From Solibacillus sp. FSL R5-0449 (GTDB taxonomy: Bacteria > Bacillota > Bacilli > Bacillales_A > Planococcaceae), in contig NZ_CP150239.1 of the NCBI RefSeq assembly GCF_037975215.1, positions 410,001 to 474,000 of the forward strand: a DNA stretch of 64,000 bases. The letters run 5' to 3'. A program made the position numbers and the translations under genes. How positions within the stretch are numbered: position 1 is the first letter of the stretch; the number at the start of each line of letters is the position of its first letter. Positions 34,839-44,368 of this stretch are shown piece by piece. The notes beneath the pieces were generated by a model that did not search any database, was not told the DNA's origin, and worked only from the letters and a program-made list of their open reading frames with translations.

Positions 34839-35690
34839 ATGATGGTAAACATTATTGAAGTTCAAAATTTGCAAATGAAGTTTGGGAAAGAAGAAGCATT
34901 AAAGAATGTTTCCTTTTCCATTAAAAAAGGAGAGATTTTCGGATTCCTTGGTCCAAGCGGTTCCGGAAAAACGACAACAATAAAAATTTTAACAGCTCAA
35001 TTAACACAGACAACAGGGCAAGCACTTGTTTTTGATAAACCGGCAAGTGAAATGAATAATGTCCAACAGAAAAAGAAGTTTGGTATTTTAACGGACAACA
35101 GCGGACTATATCAACGTCTTTCTATAGAAGAAAACCTATTGCTTTACTGTCGTTTATATAATTTGCCTGAACGTGCGATAGAAGAAGCGCTCATGTTCGT
35201 TAACTTACAGAAGGACCGCAAAAAGAAGGTTAATCAGCTTTCAAAAGGGATGATGCAGCGTGTTATTTTAGCACGTACGATTATGCACAAGCCGCCGCTG
35301 CTCTTTTTGGATGAACCTACTTCCGCCTTGGATCCGGTAAATGCCCAACATATTTATAACGGGTTGCGCCAGCTAAATGAATTAGGAACGACGATTTTTT
35401 TAACAACGCACAATATGGCGGAGGCTGAGCAGCTATGTGACCGGATAGCATTTTTGCACAAAGGGGAAATCCGGGAAATAGATTCACCGGCTGCACTGAA
35501 GAAAAAATATAGTGACCAGTCCTTTACAGTGGAACTAGAGAATGGGGAAGAGCATGTTGTCCGTAATGGGGAGCAGGGGGCACTGCAAGTAATGGAGTGG
35601 ATGAAAGCCGCACGCGTATCGCGTATGTATTCCAACGAACCGACATTAGGGGATATTTTCGTACAACTAACAGGGAGTGATTTAAAATGA
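34839..35690 (+). CDS. ABC transporter ATP-binding protein
   Basis: A 283-residue ABC ATPase with Walker A GPSGSGKTTT (about 38-47), signature LSKGMMQR, Walker B LLFLDEPTSALD and the switch His in TTHNMAEAEQLC. The C-terminal extension (about 215-283) is typical of ABC-2 drug or peptide exporters. It overlaps the permease gene by 4 bases and follows the LytTR regulator. The half-transporter probably exports an antimicrobial or lipid-like compound. Confidence 0.95.
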   Translation: MMVNIIEVQNLQMKFGKEEALKNVSFSIKKGEIFGFLGPSGSGKTTTIKILTAQLTQTTGQALVFDKPASEMNNVQQKKKFGILTDNSGLYQRLSIEENLLLYCRLYNLPERAIEEALMFVNLQKDRKKKVNQLSKGMMQRVILARTIMHKPPLLFLDEPTSALDPVNAQHIYNGLRQLNELGTTIFLTTHNMAEAEQLCDRIAFLHKGEIREIDSPAALKKKYSDQSFTVELENGEEHVVRNGEQGALQVMEWMKAARVSRMYSNEPTLGDIFVQLTGSDLK

Positions 35691-36397
35691 ACATGTCAAT
35701 GAAACGAATTCAAGCCATTTTTGTGAAAGATTATAAAGAGTTTTCACGTAATTATGCGGTATCATCCGTTGTCTTTATGCCGATGGTTTTGGCGTTATTT
35801 TATGGACGTATCGATACAGCCTCAATGGATATGTACTTCTTTCCGATCAATATGACATTTTCAATGGTAACGGCCTATATCCAGGCGTGCCTGATTGCTG
35901 AAGAAAAAGAGCGGAATACTTTGCGCGGTCTTATGATGTCTCCAGCATCAACAGTTGATATACTTTTAGGAAAAAGCTTGCTCGTATTTTTAACGACAGC
36001 AGTTATTTTGGCCGTCTCTTCTTATTTAGTTGGATACACACCGAATGATATGATTACAATTTCTATTGCATTAATGATTTCAGCCGTTTTTTATTTAGCA
36101 TTAGGAACAATTTGCGGTTTATTCACAAAATCGATTATGGAAGCTTCATTAGCGGTGTTACCGGTTATGGTAATCTTTACATTTGGCCCATTAGCAATTC
36201 ATTTAGTAGAAAGCAATATACTCGTAAAAGTGGTAGAGTGGTTGCCGAGCACACAGTTGCTGCGAATAGCAGAACTATCACAGGCGGGGAAAGGCCTCTC
36301 AGAGTTAATCGGTGCATTTAGCATCATCACAATGTGGACAGTGGCAGCTGTCATCACATCGATTATATTATTTAAGAAACGTACGAAAGATGAGTAG
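35687..36397 (+). CDS. ABC-2 type transporter permease
   Basis: A 236-residue membrane protein with six hydrophobic segments and the ABC-2 intracellular helix AEEKERNTLRGLMMSPAS. Start ATG 35687 overlaps the ATPase stop (ATGA). It forms the membrane part of the exporter encoded with 34839-35690. Confidence 0.93.
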   Translation: MNMSMKRIQAIFVKDYKEFSRNYAVSSVVFMPMVLALFYGRIDTASMDMYFFPINMTFSMVTAYIQACLIAEEKERNTLRGLMMSPASTVDILLGKSLLVFLTTAVILAVSSYLVGYTPNDMITISIALMISAVFYLALGTICGLFTKSIMEASLAVLPVMVIFTFGPLAIHLVESNILVKVVEWLPSTQLLRIAELSQAGKGLSELIGAFSIITMWTVAAVITSIILFKKRTKDE

Positions 36398-36409
36398 ACT
36401 TGTAAATAG

Positions 36410-36452
36410 AAACAGCTGTACCAAGGTGAAACTTTGGCACAGCTGTTTTTTT
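36410..36452 (+). terminator. Terminator of the LytTR-ABC operon
   Basis: A long stem AACAGCTGTACCAAAG-type pairs with CTTTGGCACAGCTGTT and is followed by a T run. Confidence 0.9.
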
Positions 36453-36465
36453 AACCAATATGAAA

Positions 36466-36503
36466 CTATAAAAAGAAGCATACCCAATAGAGTATGCTTC
36501 TTG
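36466..36503 (-). terminator. Terminator of the cold-shock gene
   Basis: The stem AAGAAGCATAC/GTATGCTTCTT has a T run on the minus strand. Confidence 0.9.
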
Positions 36504-36534
36504 CAACTAACTATGTGAACTTAATTCCTAAGAA

Positions 36535-36735
36535 TTAAAGTTTTGTAACGTTAGTAGCTTGTGGGCCACGGTTGCCTTCTTCAACGTCGAATTCAACTTT
36601 TTGACCTTCGTCTAAAGTTTTGAAACCTTCGCCTTGGATAGCTGAGAAGTGTACGAATACATCGTTACCGCCTTCAACTTCGATGAAACCGAAACCTTTT
36701 TCTGAGTTAAACCATTTTACTGTACCTTGTTGCAT
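36535..36735 (-). CDS. Cold-shock protein (CspA family)
   Basis: A 66-residue single cold-shock domain with RNP1 KGFGFIEV and RNP2 VFVHF, the usual full length. It binds single-stranded RNA/DNA and melts structures at low temperature. GGAGG lies 9 bases before the ATG. The leader contains a large hairpin (36787-36838) followed by T residues, suggesting structural control of its own mRNA. Confidence 0.97.
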   Translation of the reverse strand: MQQGTVKWFNSEKGFGFIEVEGGNDVFVHFSAIQGEGFKTLDEGQKVEFDVEEGNRGPQATNVTKL

Positions 36736-36786
36736 GAGAGAAAACCTCCAAAAAATTAATTAATTGAATTGCTAAATGTATAAAAA

Positions 36787-36838
36787 ATTCACACATTAAA
36801 AAAGGGAGCGTACACGTTCACTTTTTTAATATGTGAAT
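36787..36838 (-). promoter_or_regulatory. Large hairpin in the cold-shock gene leader
   Basis: An 18-bp stem ATTCACACATTAAAAAAG / CTTTTTTAATATGTGAAT (one G-T pair) continues inward through GAGCGT/ACGTTC. On the minus strand it is followed by TTTTTTATAC, so it can act as a terminator or attenuator 50-100 bases before the csp start codon. Confidence 0.6.
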
Positions 36839-37296
36839 TGATCGTAAACAGCTTAAGCAATTTAATTAAGTTTATTGTATAACAACATTATCCAAATGTC
36901 TACTAAAAATATTCGAAATGAAGAGGAAAATTTTGATTTTTCGTACAAATGAAGGGAAAGTATGAGGTGAATACATCGAGTTAATAGTACTTTATTAGTG
37001 AATTAACGGAAGAATAAGTAAAAATTTATGTATAGGGATAATTTTTTAACCTTATTTTCAAAAACATATTCACAACCAACTAACCGCAAACAATTTTTAT
37101 GTTTTATTTGAATAATTTTGTTGTCTAATACTAATATACCCGAGCTTTCAAAAGTTAAACATCATATTGTATTCTTATAAAAAATTTTTGTGACATCTTA
37201 TTATGAATTATGAAATACGGTCGTAATTCAAATACATCTAGGCACGATTGATGTATGGTATAGTTGGTTCAAAGAGTTACGAAAGGATTGTTTACA
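36839..37296. other. AT-rich divergent intergenic region
   Basis: This is the promoter space for the cold-shock gene (-) and topB (+). I see no gene. The ribosome site AAAGGA precedes topB. Confidence 0.5.
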
Positions 37297-39486
37297 ATGG
37301 TTAAAAGCTTAGTATTAGCAGAGAAACCTTCAGTAGCACGCGATATTGCAAATGTGCTGAAGTGTCATAAAAAAGGTAATGGATTTTTAGAAGGAGACAA
37401 ATATATCGTCACATGGGCGCTAGGGCATTTAGTAACGCTGGCAGATCCGGAGAGCTATGACGAGAAATATAAAAAGTGGGATTTAGCTGATTTACCAATG
37501 CTGCCGGAGCGTCTGAAGTTAACAACAATTAAGCAGACGAGCAAACAGTATAATGCGGTAAAATCACAGCTTACACGTAATGATGTCAAAGAAATCATCA
37601 TTGCAACAGATGCAGGGCGTGAAGGGGAATTGGTTGCACGCTGGATTATTGAACGTGCAAAAGTAAATAAACCGGTTAAGCGTTTATGGATATCATCTGT
37701 TACCGATAAAGCAATTAAAGAAGGCTTTGCAAATTTGAAACCAGGTAAAGCATATGAAAACCTGTATTATGCAGCGGTTGCCCGAAGTGAAGCCGACTGG
37801 TATATCGGGCTGAACGCAAGTCGCGCATTATCGACGAAGTTCAATGCACAGCTTAATACTGGCCGAGTACAGACGCCGGTTGTCGCAATGGTCGCGGCCC
37901 GCGAAGATGAAATTAAGCACTTTAAACCTCAAACGTATTATGGCATTGAAGCCCAAACGAAAGAGCTGAAATTAACTTGGCAAGACCAGAACGGTAATTC
38001 GCGCAGTTTCGATAAAGACAAGATCGATAAAATCGTCAATACATTGGATAAGCAAAATGCGAAAGTCGTCGATATTGAACGTAAACCGAAAAAGTCGTTT
38101 TCACCAGGGCTTTATGATTTAACTGAATTACAGCGTGATGCCAACAAGCTATTTGGCTATTCGGCAAAAGAAACGCTGAATATTATGCAGAAGCTTTATG
38201 AATCACATAAAGTGCTCACATACCCTCGTACAGATTCACGTTATTTATCATCTGATATTGTCAGCACATTACCTGAACGTCTCAAAGCATGTGCTGTTGG
38301 GGAATATCGTACTTTAGCAAACAAAGTACTAACAAAGCCGATCAAAGCAAATAAATCGTTTGTTGATGACAGTAAAGTATCGGATCACCATGCCATAATC
38401 CCGACTGAAGAATATGTAAACTTTGCAAACTTCAATGATAAAGAGCGCAAAATTTACGATTTAGTCGTAAAGCGTTTCCTTGCGGTACTTTTCCCTGCAC
38501 ATGAGTATGAGCAGTTAACGGTTCAGGCTGAAATCGGGAAAGAGAAATTCATCGCACGTGGTAAAACGGTCATTACTGCAGGATGGAAAGAAGTGTACTC
38601 AAATCGTTTCGATGACGAGGAAATTTCAGAGGATGTAAAAGAACAGCTGTTGCCGCGCCTTGAAAAAGGACAAGTGCTGAACGTGTCATTACTGGCCCAA
38701 ACTTCAGGGCAAACAAAACCGCCAGCACGCTTTACAGAGGCGACGATACTGACAGCGATGGAAAATCCGGCGAAATATATGAACACGCAAAATAAAGCAC
38801 TTGCTGATACATTGAAATCGACTGGCGGGTTAGGAACGGTTGCGACACGTGCAGATATTATCGATAAACTGTTCAATTCATTCCTTATCGAAAAGCGCGG
38901 AAAAGACATTCATATTACGTCAAAAGGGCGTCAACTATTGGATTTAGTGCCGAATGAACTGAAATCACCGGAAACGACAGCGCAGTGGGAACAAAAGCTC
39001 GAGCAAATTGCTAAAGGCAAGCTGAAAAAAGATGTTTTCATTAATGAAATGAAACAGCATACGAAAGCAATCGTTGCCGATATTAAAAACAGCGATAAAA
39101 AGTTCAAGCACGATAATATTTCAACGAAGACCTGTCCTGATTGCGGAAAGCCGATGCTTGAAGTAAACGGGAAAAAAGGTAAAATGCTCGTATGTCAGGA
39201 CCGTGAATGTGGCCACCGCAAAAACGTATCACGCGTAACGAATGCACGCTGCCCGCAATGTAAGAAAAAGCTGGAACTGCACGGACAAGGTGATGGCCAG
39301 ATTTTCGTATGTAAATGCGGTTACCGCGAAAAACTGTCCGCATTTGAAGCGCGCCGTAAAAAAGAAGGCGGCGGTAAAGTCGATAAACGCAGTGTTCAAA
39401 AATATTTGAAGCAGCAAGAAAAAGAAGCCGAGCCAATTAATAACGCATTTGCGGATTTATTAAAAGGCATGAAGTTTGATGATTAA
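37297..39486 (+). CDS. topB: DNA topoisomerase III
   Basis: A 729-residue type IA topoisomerase that relaxes negative supercoils and decatenates DNA. The TOPRIM domain shows VLAEKPSVA (E9) and ATDAGREGE (about 103-111). The active-site tyrosine is Y309 in LTYPRTDSRYLS. Late motifs include FTEATILTAMENPAKYM. The C-terminus carries two zinc-ribbon-like units (CPDCGKPM...CQDREC and CPQCKKK...CKCG). The ATG at 37297 is chosen (AAAGGA about 10 bases before); an extension to 37264 has no ribosome site. Length fits B. subtilis TopB. Confidence 0.97.
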   Translation: MVKSLVLAEKPSVARDIANVLKCHKKGNGFLEGDKYIVTWALGHLVTLADPESYDEKYKKWDLADLPMLPERLKLTTIKQTSKQYNAVKSQLTRNDVKEIIIATDAGREGELVARWIIERAKVNKPVKRLWISSVTDKAIKEGFANLKPGKAYENLYYAAVARSEADWYIGLNASRALSTKFNAQLNTGRVQTPVVAMVAAREDEIKHFKPQTYYGIEAQTKELKLTWQDQNGNSRSFDKDKIDKIVNTLDKQNAKVVDIERKPKKSFSPGLYDLTELQRDANKLFGYSAKETLNIMQKLYESHKVLTYPRTDSRYLSSDIVSTLPERLKACAVGEYRTLANKVLTKPIKANKSFVDDSKVSDHHAIIPTEEYVNFANFNDKERKIYDLVVKRFLAVLFPAHEYEQLTVQAEIGKEKFIARGKTVITAGWKEVYSNRFDDEEISEDVKEQLLPRLEKGQVLNVSLLAQTSGQTKPPARFTEATILTAMENPAKYMNTQNKALADTLKSTGGLGTVATRADIIDKLFNSFLIEKRGKDIHITSKGRQLLDLVPNELKSPETTAQWEQKLEQIAKGKLKKDVFINEMKQHTKAIVADIKNSDKKFKHDNISTKTCPDCGKPMLEVNGKKGKMLVCQDRECGHRKNVSRVTNARCPQCKKKLELHGQGDGQIFVCKCGYREKLSAFEARRKKEGGGKVDKRSVQKYLKQQEKEAEPINNAFADLLKGMKFDD

Positions 39487-39586
39487 TCAATTCACAGATT
39501 AAATCTAAAGTTGAAAGTGTTTAAGACATTAAGTGAATTACTATTGATTAAGAAGTAAAATTATTTTAATAAACAAATATTGAATT

Positions 39587-39626
39587 CAAAAAAGCCATTT
39601 TTCTCCAAGAGAAAAATGGCTTTTTT
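39587..39626 (+). terminator. Terminator of topB
   Basis: A near-perfect 18-bp stem with AAAAAAGCCATTTTTCTC as its left arm and the reverse complement on the right (GAGAAAAATGGCTTTTTT), loop CAA, followed by TTTTTT. Confidence 0.92.
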
Positions 39627-39837
39627 AAGTTATGTGTAACACTTATTTTTATTTAATTTATGGAGAGGATGTGTATAGTAACTTTGAAAATAAAGCTGGT
39701 TGATCCCATATTAGGTAAGCATAGAGTAAAACTAATAATATTTTATGTAACTTATAATTATTGTAATAATTTTAGGTAAATCTGTATAAACTGGGAAGAA
39801 GTTAGCTAAGTTCTATCTAATATGTATGAGGTGTTAT
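39627..39837. other. AT-rich leader of the polysaccharide locus
   Basis: No gene is seen. It must hold the promoter of the GH113-like gene, but no unambiguous -35/-10 pair stands out. Confidence 0.4.
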
Positions 39838-40995
39838 GTGATATTAAAAAAGAAGTTAATTGTTGGAACGGTAATTACTCCATTACTTTTGATACTGGTG
39901 TTTTTCTTAGGAAAGGAAAAAGTAGTGAAAGAGGATGAAGGTTCAAAGCAATTTATAGATGAGCAAACAAAAGTAGAGGAGCAATTAAAAATGGAAAGTT
40001 ACCCCCCCTTTATAGATTCTACTGAAACTAATAAACGGCCTCTATTAAAATACAGGAGTGATGATTTTCAAGGGGGTATGAATATACAGATTTATGGTCA
40101 CCCTGATATGGAAGAAGTTAGGAATGTGTTTAATCATCTAAGAAATATAGGAATTAACAGTGTGGCATTAAATTTTCCTTTTTATCAATCTAACTGGCAG
40201 GCCAATGAAGTGAGTACTAGTCCAGAAGATACACCGACAATTACAGAGCTTCAAAAAATTATAGAAATTGCTCATTCTACTGAACTAAGCGTTATGATTA
40301 AACCTATTATGGATGAACAGGTGTTTTCATCCTCCAATATGTGGAGAGGGCAGATAAAACCTACAGACCCGGATTCTTGGTTTGAAAGTTACCATGCATT
40401 TATCCTAACATACGCAAAATTAGCTGAATCCACCAATGCTAAATTATTAAATATTGGTACTGAGTTGAATTCAATGCAAAGCAATTTTCAGGATAAATGG
40501 AAAGAACTTATAGAGAGTGTACGTCAAGTTTATAAAGGAAGGTTATTGTATTCCTTTAACTATGATACTGTTTCGGAAATTCCTTCTATTGAATTCGTTA
40601 AGTTACTCGATTACGTTGGTATTGATGCTTATTTTCCGTTAGATTTACCAAATGGTGCAACAGTAAAGATGCTGGAGGAAGAGTGGAGGAATCAAATGAT
40701 GCAGTTAGAATCTGCGTTATGGCAATACTCACTTATTGTAACGGAAGCAGGAATACTACCTATTGCCGGTGCATATCGAACACCTTACGCTTGGAGTTTT
40801 CCTGATGGTACGTTTGATTCTCAAGCTCAATCAAATTATTACGAAGCAACTTTTAACATATGGAAACCCAAAACTGAAGGTATCTATTGGTGGGCAGTTA
40901 TACTTGGCGACCGTTCCAATGATATAACCTACTCACCCTTGGAATTACCTGCGGAAGAGGTTCTTAAAAAGCACTTACTTCAAACCCCTTATTGA
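39838..40995 (+). CDS. GH113-like membrane-anchored glycoside hydrolase
   Basis: A 385-residue protein with an N-terminal membrane anchor (about 7-25) and an extracellular TIM-barrel domain. It resembles glycoside hydrolase family 113 (beta-mannanase-type). Candidate catalytic acids are E209 in NIGTELNSM (acid/base) and E303 in IVTEAGI (nucleophile), with late YWWAVI. It would cleave or trim a polysaccharide outside the cell. The start is GTG at 39838 because TGAGGTG lies just before it; an ATG at 39826 precedes that site. With the next two genes it forms an apparent exopolysaccharide locus. Confidence 0.8.
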   Translation: MILKKKLIVGTVITPLLLILVFFLGKEKVVKEDEGSKQFIDEQTKVEEQLKMESYPPFIDSTETNKRPLLKYRSDDFQGGMNIQIYGHPDMEEVRNVFNHLRNIGINSVALNFPFYQSNWQANEVSTSPEDTPTITELQKIIEIAHSTELSVMIKPIMDEQVFSSSNMWRGQIKPTDPDSWFESYHAFILTYAKLAESTNAKLLNIGTELNSMQSNFQDKWKELIESVRQVYKGRLLYSFNYDTVSEIPSIEFVKLLDYVGIDAYFPLDLPNGATVKMLEEEWRNQMMQLESALWQYSLIVTEAGILPIAGAYRTPYAWSFPDGTFDSQAQSNYYEATFNIWKPKTEGIYWWAVILGDRSNDITYSPLELPAEEVLKKHLLQTPY

Positions 40996-41069
40996 TAGTT
41001 TATTATAAAGAGTTTGTTTTTTAGTAGTAAACAAAATGCAGAAGGAAATCCTTTTTACAAATTAATAAA

Positions 41070-41111
41070 ACAGGCTAAAACCGATACTGAATAGGTTTAA
41101 GCCTGTTTTTA
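41070..41111 (+). terminator. Terminator behind the GH113-like gene
   Basis: The stem ACAGGCTAAAACC/GGTTTAAGCCTGT (one mismatch) is followed by TTTTTA. It makes the GH113-like gene a separate transcript from the next two. Confidence 0.85.
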
Positions 41112-41268
41112 AAATTCAATTTTGAGCGTTTTTATTTTTTGGATTTCATATAGTACTTTTAATGCAAGACTAATGTATTGCTAACGAATTCATTTGAGAC
41201 TTTTCTACTTTAACAACTGGTAACTAGGAATTTAAATGAATTCCATTAGCAAAGCAAAAAAGGGGAAT

Positions 41269-41283
41269 ATGCTTAAATTATGA
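41269..41283 (+). other. Four-codon leader ORF coupled to the next gene
   Basis: ATG CTT AAA TTA TGA starts 4 bases after AAAAGGGG (41257-41264), and its stop overlaps the ATG of the next gene (ATGA at 41280-41283). The best ribosome site therefore serves the mini-ORF, and the real gene would be reached by reinitiation. It could also be chance. Confidence 0.35.
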
Positions 41284-43013
41284 AAAAAAAATTAAAGAGG
41301 AATGAAATATGGGTTTATATTATTTTGATATGTTTCTTCACAATATTGCAAAATCCTTCAGTATTGGCTGCTAAAGAAATTGAAGAGCCTAAAGTATTGG
41401 TTATATATACAACAAAAGATGGTGAATTGAACCATGAGCAACGGTATCTAGATTTATTAATTAGTCATTTTACATCAGATATCCAATTTATGAATAGCGA
41501 TAATGTAAAAAAAAGTGATTTAACAACAACAACCCATTTAGTCTATTTTGGCCAAACTGCAAAACTTTTGCCTGCTGAATTGACAAAGATGATGGAAGAA
41601 TATGAAGGGACAATCTTGGCGATTGGTTATAACTCTGAGCAATTAGGAAGTAGATTTGCATTTGTTAAACCATTAAATAAAGTTACTATCAACCAACTTC
41701 AAAAGAAAACTACTGATAAAACCTTAGATATTCCAGAAATAAATGCCGTCGAGATAGAGGTAAGTGATGGGACAGAAGTTCTTATTAATGGAAGCATGAG
41801 AGGCGAAGAAAGAAGTTACCCCATAATGGTGGGAAAAAGAGAAAGCTATTATTATGGATTTGATAATATTGATTCGAGTCGCGCTACGCTTTTTGCTGAA
41901 TCGCTCCATGACGTTTTTAACATTGAACATGACGAGATTTATCCTGGATATATCAGATTGGAAGATGTTCATCCATTAACGGATCCCAAGCCGCTGAAAG
42001 AAATCGCCCTTATGCTTAAAGAAAAAAATATACCTTATATGGTTGCAGTAATACCGATTTATATAAATCCGATTACTGGAAAGAGAACTACTTTTGCAGA
42101 TTCTCCAGAACTGTTAAAAGTTTTAAAGCAAATCCAAAAAGATGGCGGCAGTATTATATTACATGGATATACTCATCAGTATAGGGCATCTGAGACCGGT
42201 GAAGGGTTTGAATTTTGGGATGTCGAGAATAACTCACCGATTTATTTCCCCGAACATGAGAAATTTAAGCTAAAAGAATTAGAGGATTTCTCTACACGAG
42301 ATGAATATATAGCTTATATAAATGAATTAAAAGTATATGAAAGAGAATATACAGAAACAAAAATAAACAAGGGGATTGATGAACTTGCGAAATACGGATT
42401 ATACCCTTTGGCATTTGAAGCTCCGCATTACACTATGTCCCAATATGGTTACGAAATATTATCGGGGTATTTTTCCACGTATGTGGGTCAGGTACAAATA
42501 AGTGATAAAGATTGGGAAATAATGAGTGATGCCCCCTACATTACCTCTCCATCATTTTTGCATGGGATGAATTTACTTCCGGAAACGATGGGTTATATCG
42601 ATCCTGATGATGAGAATGCTATACAGAATTTGATGGGTAAAAGAGAAAGAATTAGAGTGGCTCGTGATGGGATATTATCGGCTTTCTATCATCCTTATTT
42701 AGGTTCAGAGAAGTTTAAGGAATTACTGAATGAGTTAGATCAATTAACAAATGTTTCTTGGATTGATTTGAAGAAAACAAATGTATGGGTAAATGGAAAA
42801 AACGTTTCGATTCATACAGAAAATGGTGAAATAATTACAGATGTTAATCGTTATAAAATTATCTATTCTTCATGGGATGCACTTATTTATTATATTGGTC
42901 AAATAGTTAGTTTGGTAGCATGGATTTTAGTCGGTATCGGCAGTATTGCAGTGTGTATGTTTATTATGTTTACTTTCCACTTTATAAAGAAAAATAAACA
43001 AATAGAAGGGTGA
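41280..43013 (+). CDS. DUF2334 polysaccharide deacetylase-like membrane protein
   Basis: A 577-residue protein. It has an N-terminal signal/anchor (about 12-30), an extracellular region and a C-terminal membrane segment (about 540-565). The core is DUF2334, a distant polysaccharide-deacetylase fold: acid pair E228/D229 in YIRLEDVHPL, metal-type H295 and H299 in ILHGYTHQY, EAPHY and FYHPYLG. It is likely to deacetylate or otherwise modify the glycan made by the following synthase. The stop overlaps the GT2 start (GTGA), so both are coupled. Confidence 0.85.
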   Translation: MKKKLKRNEIWVYIILICFFTILQNPSVLAAKEIEEPKVLVIYTTKDGELNHEQRYLDLLISHFTSDIQFMNSDNVKKSDLTTTTHLVYFGQTAKLLPAELTKMMEEYEGTILAIGYNSEQLGSRFAFVKPLNKVTINQLQKKTTDKTLDIPEINAVEIEVSDGTEVLINGSMRGEERSYPIMVGKRESYYYGFDNIDSSRATLFAESLHDVFNIEHDEIYPGYIRLEDVHPLTDPKPLKEIALMLKEKNIPYMVAVIPIYINPITGKRTTFADSPELLKVLKQIQKDGGSIILHGYTHQYRASETGEGFEFWDVENNSPIYFPEHEKFKLKELEDFSTRDEYIAYINELKVYEREYTETKINKGIDELAKYGLYPLAFEAPHYTMSQYGYEILSGYFSTYVGQVQISDKDWEIMSDAPYITSPSFLHGMNLLPETMGYIDPDDENAIQNLMGKRERIRVARDGILSAFYHPYLGSEKFKELLNELDQLTNVSWIDLKKTNVWVNGKNVSIHTENGEIITDVNRYKIIYSSWDALIYYIGQIVSLVAWILVGIGSIAVCMFIMFTFHFIKKNKQIEG

Positions 43014-44293
43014 CCAAAATAGCGGATTTCTTTCTTTATATTTCTATTTTTTTGATTTGGATTATGCTGATTTATCATGCTTTCTTGATGTTAGGAGGAT
43101 ATTTACACTCATTAAAATATAGGGAGTTTAAAAGGACGCTTAAGGTTTCTAAAAAAGCTTATCCTAAGGTTAGTATTCTCATTCCCGCTCACAATGAAGA
43201 AATCGTTATAGAAGATACTATTCAATCGATGCTGAAGATTAACTATCCAAAAGAAAAACTAGAAGTAATTATTATTAACGATAATTCTACTGACCAAACT
43301 GGTGCCATTATTGACCGGTATGAAAAGGAATTTTCTTATATCCGAGCTGTCCATACAATTCCTCCATATGCCGGTAAAGGTAAATCTGGTGCATTAAATC
43401 AAGGATTTAAATACTCGACTGGAGACATTATTGTTGTATATGATGCCGATAATACACCTGAACCGGATGCTATACTTAATTTGGCATTAGGGTTGTTAAA
43501 AGATGAAAAAGCAGGTGCTATAGTAGGAAAGTTCCGCGTAATAAATGCAAATAAAAATCTTTTAACAAGACTAATAAATATAGAAACTTTAACATTTCAA
43601 TGGTTAGCTCAAGCAGGCAGATGGTTTTGGTTCAAAATGACAACTATTCCCGGCACGAATTTTGCGATACGCCGATCCATATTGGAGGAGCTGGGAGGGT
43701 GGGATGAAAATGCCTTATCAGAAGACACAGAACTGAGTATTAGAGTTTATAACCTCGGTTATTATATTCGTTTCTTTCCAGAAGCCGTTACTTGGGAACA
43801 AGAACCGGAAAAAATCCGTGTATGGTGGCGACAACGGACAAGATGGGCGAGGGGAAATTTATATGTTATTTTAAAGTATCTTTTTCAAATTCATAAATTA
43901 AAGAATAAAAAAGTTGTTATTGATATCTTTTATTTCTTGTTTACTTATTTTTTGTTTTTCAGCGGGGCTATGATTTCTCACATTATTTTTGTCGTAAATC
44001 TTATATATGATTTGAAGCTGTCCATTGGGATAGTTTCATATGCATTATTAATAACGGGCTTTCTACTATTTGTAACAGAAGTTTGCTTGGCGTTGAGCAT
44101 GGAGAAGAAACAATATACCACCAAAAATTTCCTTATTGTATTACTAATGTATTTCACATACTCCCAATTATGGATATTACTTGTTGTTCAAGCCGTATTA
44201 CTTGAAACCAAACGGATATTACTAAAACAGGAGGTAAAATGGTATAAAACGCAGCGATTCAAACAACCAGAAGAAAAAGGAAATTCCGCTTAG
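43010..44293 (+). CDS. Processive glycosyltransferase, family 2 (PgaC/BcsA-like)
   Basis: A 427-residue membrane synthase. One N-terminal segment comes first, then the GT-A domain, then about four C-terminal segments. Catalytic motifs are all present: nucleotide-binding IINDNSTDQ, D145/D147 in YDADNTPE, the catalytic-base pair E238-D239 in LSEDTEL, and QRTRW (275-279) for the processive pocket. It would polymerise a beta-linked sugar such as N-acetylglucosamine and export it. It starts with GTG, overlapping the DUF2334 stop by 4 bases. The pair resembles pga/ica-type systems but the deacetylase is of a different family. Confidence 0.93.
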   Translation: MTKIADFFLYISIFLIWIMLIYHAFLMLGGYLHSLKYREFKRTLKVSKKAYPKVSILIPAHNEEIVIEDTIQSMLKINYPKEKLEVIIINDNSTDQTGAIIDRYEKEFSYIRAVHTIPPYAGKGKSGALNQGFKYSTGDIIVVYDADNTPEPDAILNLALGLLKDEKAGAIVGKFRVINANKNLLTRLINIETLTFQWLAQAGRWFWFKMTTIPGTNFAIRRSILEELGGWDENALSEDTELSIRVYNLGYYIRFFPEAVTWEQEPEKIRVWWRQRTRWARGNLYVILKYLFQIHKLKNKKVVIDIFYFLFTYFLFFSGAMISHIIFVVNLIYDLKLSIGIVSYALLITGFLLFVTEVCLALSMEKKQYTTKNFLIVLLMYFTYSQLWILLVVQAVLLETKRILLKQEVKWYKTQRFKQPEEKGNSA

Positions 44294-44321
44294 TGAATAG
44301 GAGAAGTAGGCTACTTATTTT

Positions 44322-44357
44322 ACGAAAACCGTACTTTATACAAGTGCGGTTTTCGTG
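44322..44357. terminator. Hairpin between convergent genes
   Basis: A 14-bp stem ACGAAAACCGTACT/AGTGCGGTTTTCGT (one G-T pair) has only short T runs (GTGTTT). It is probably the terminator for the GT2 operon and perhaps the SET gene. Confidence 0.65.
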
Positions 44358-44368
44358 TTTAAAGGAGC

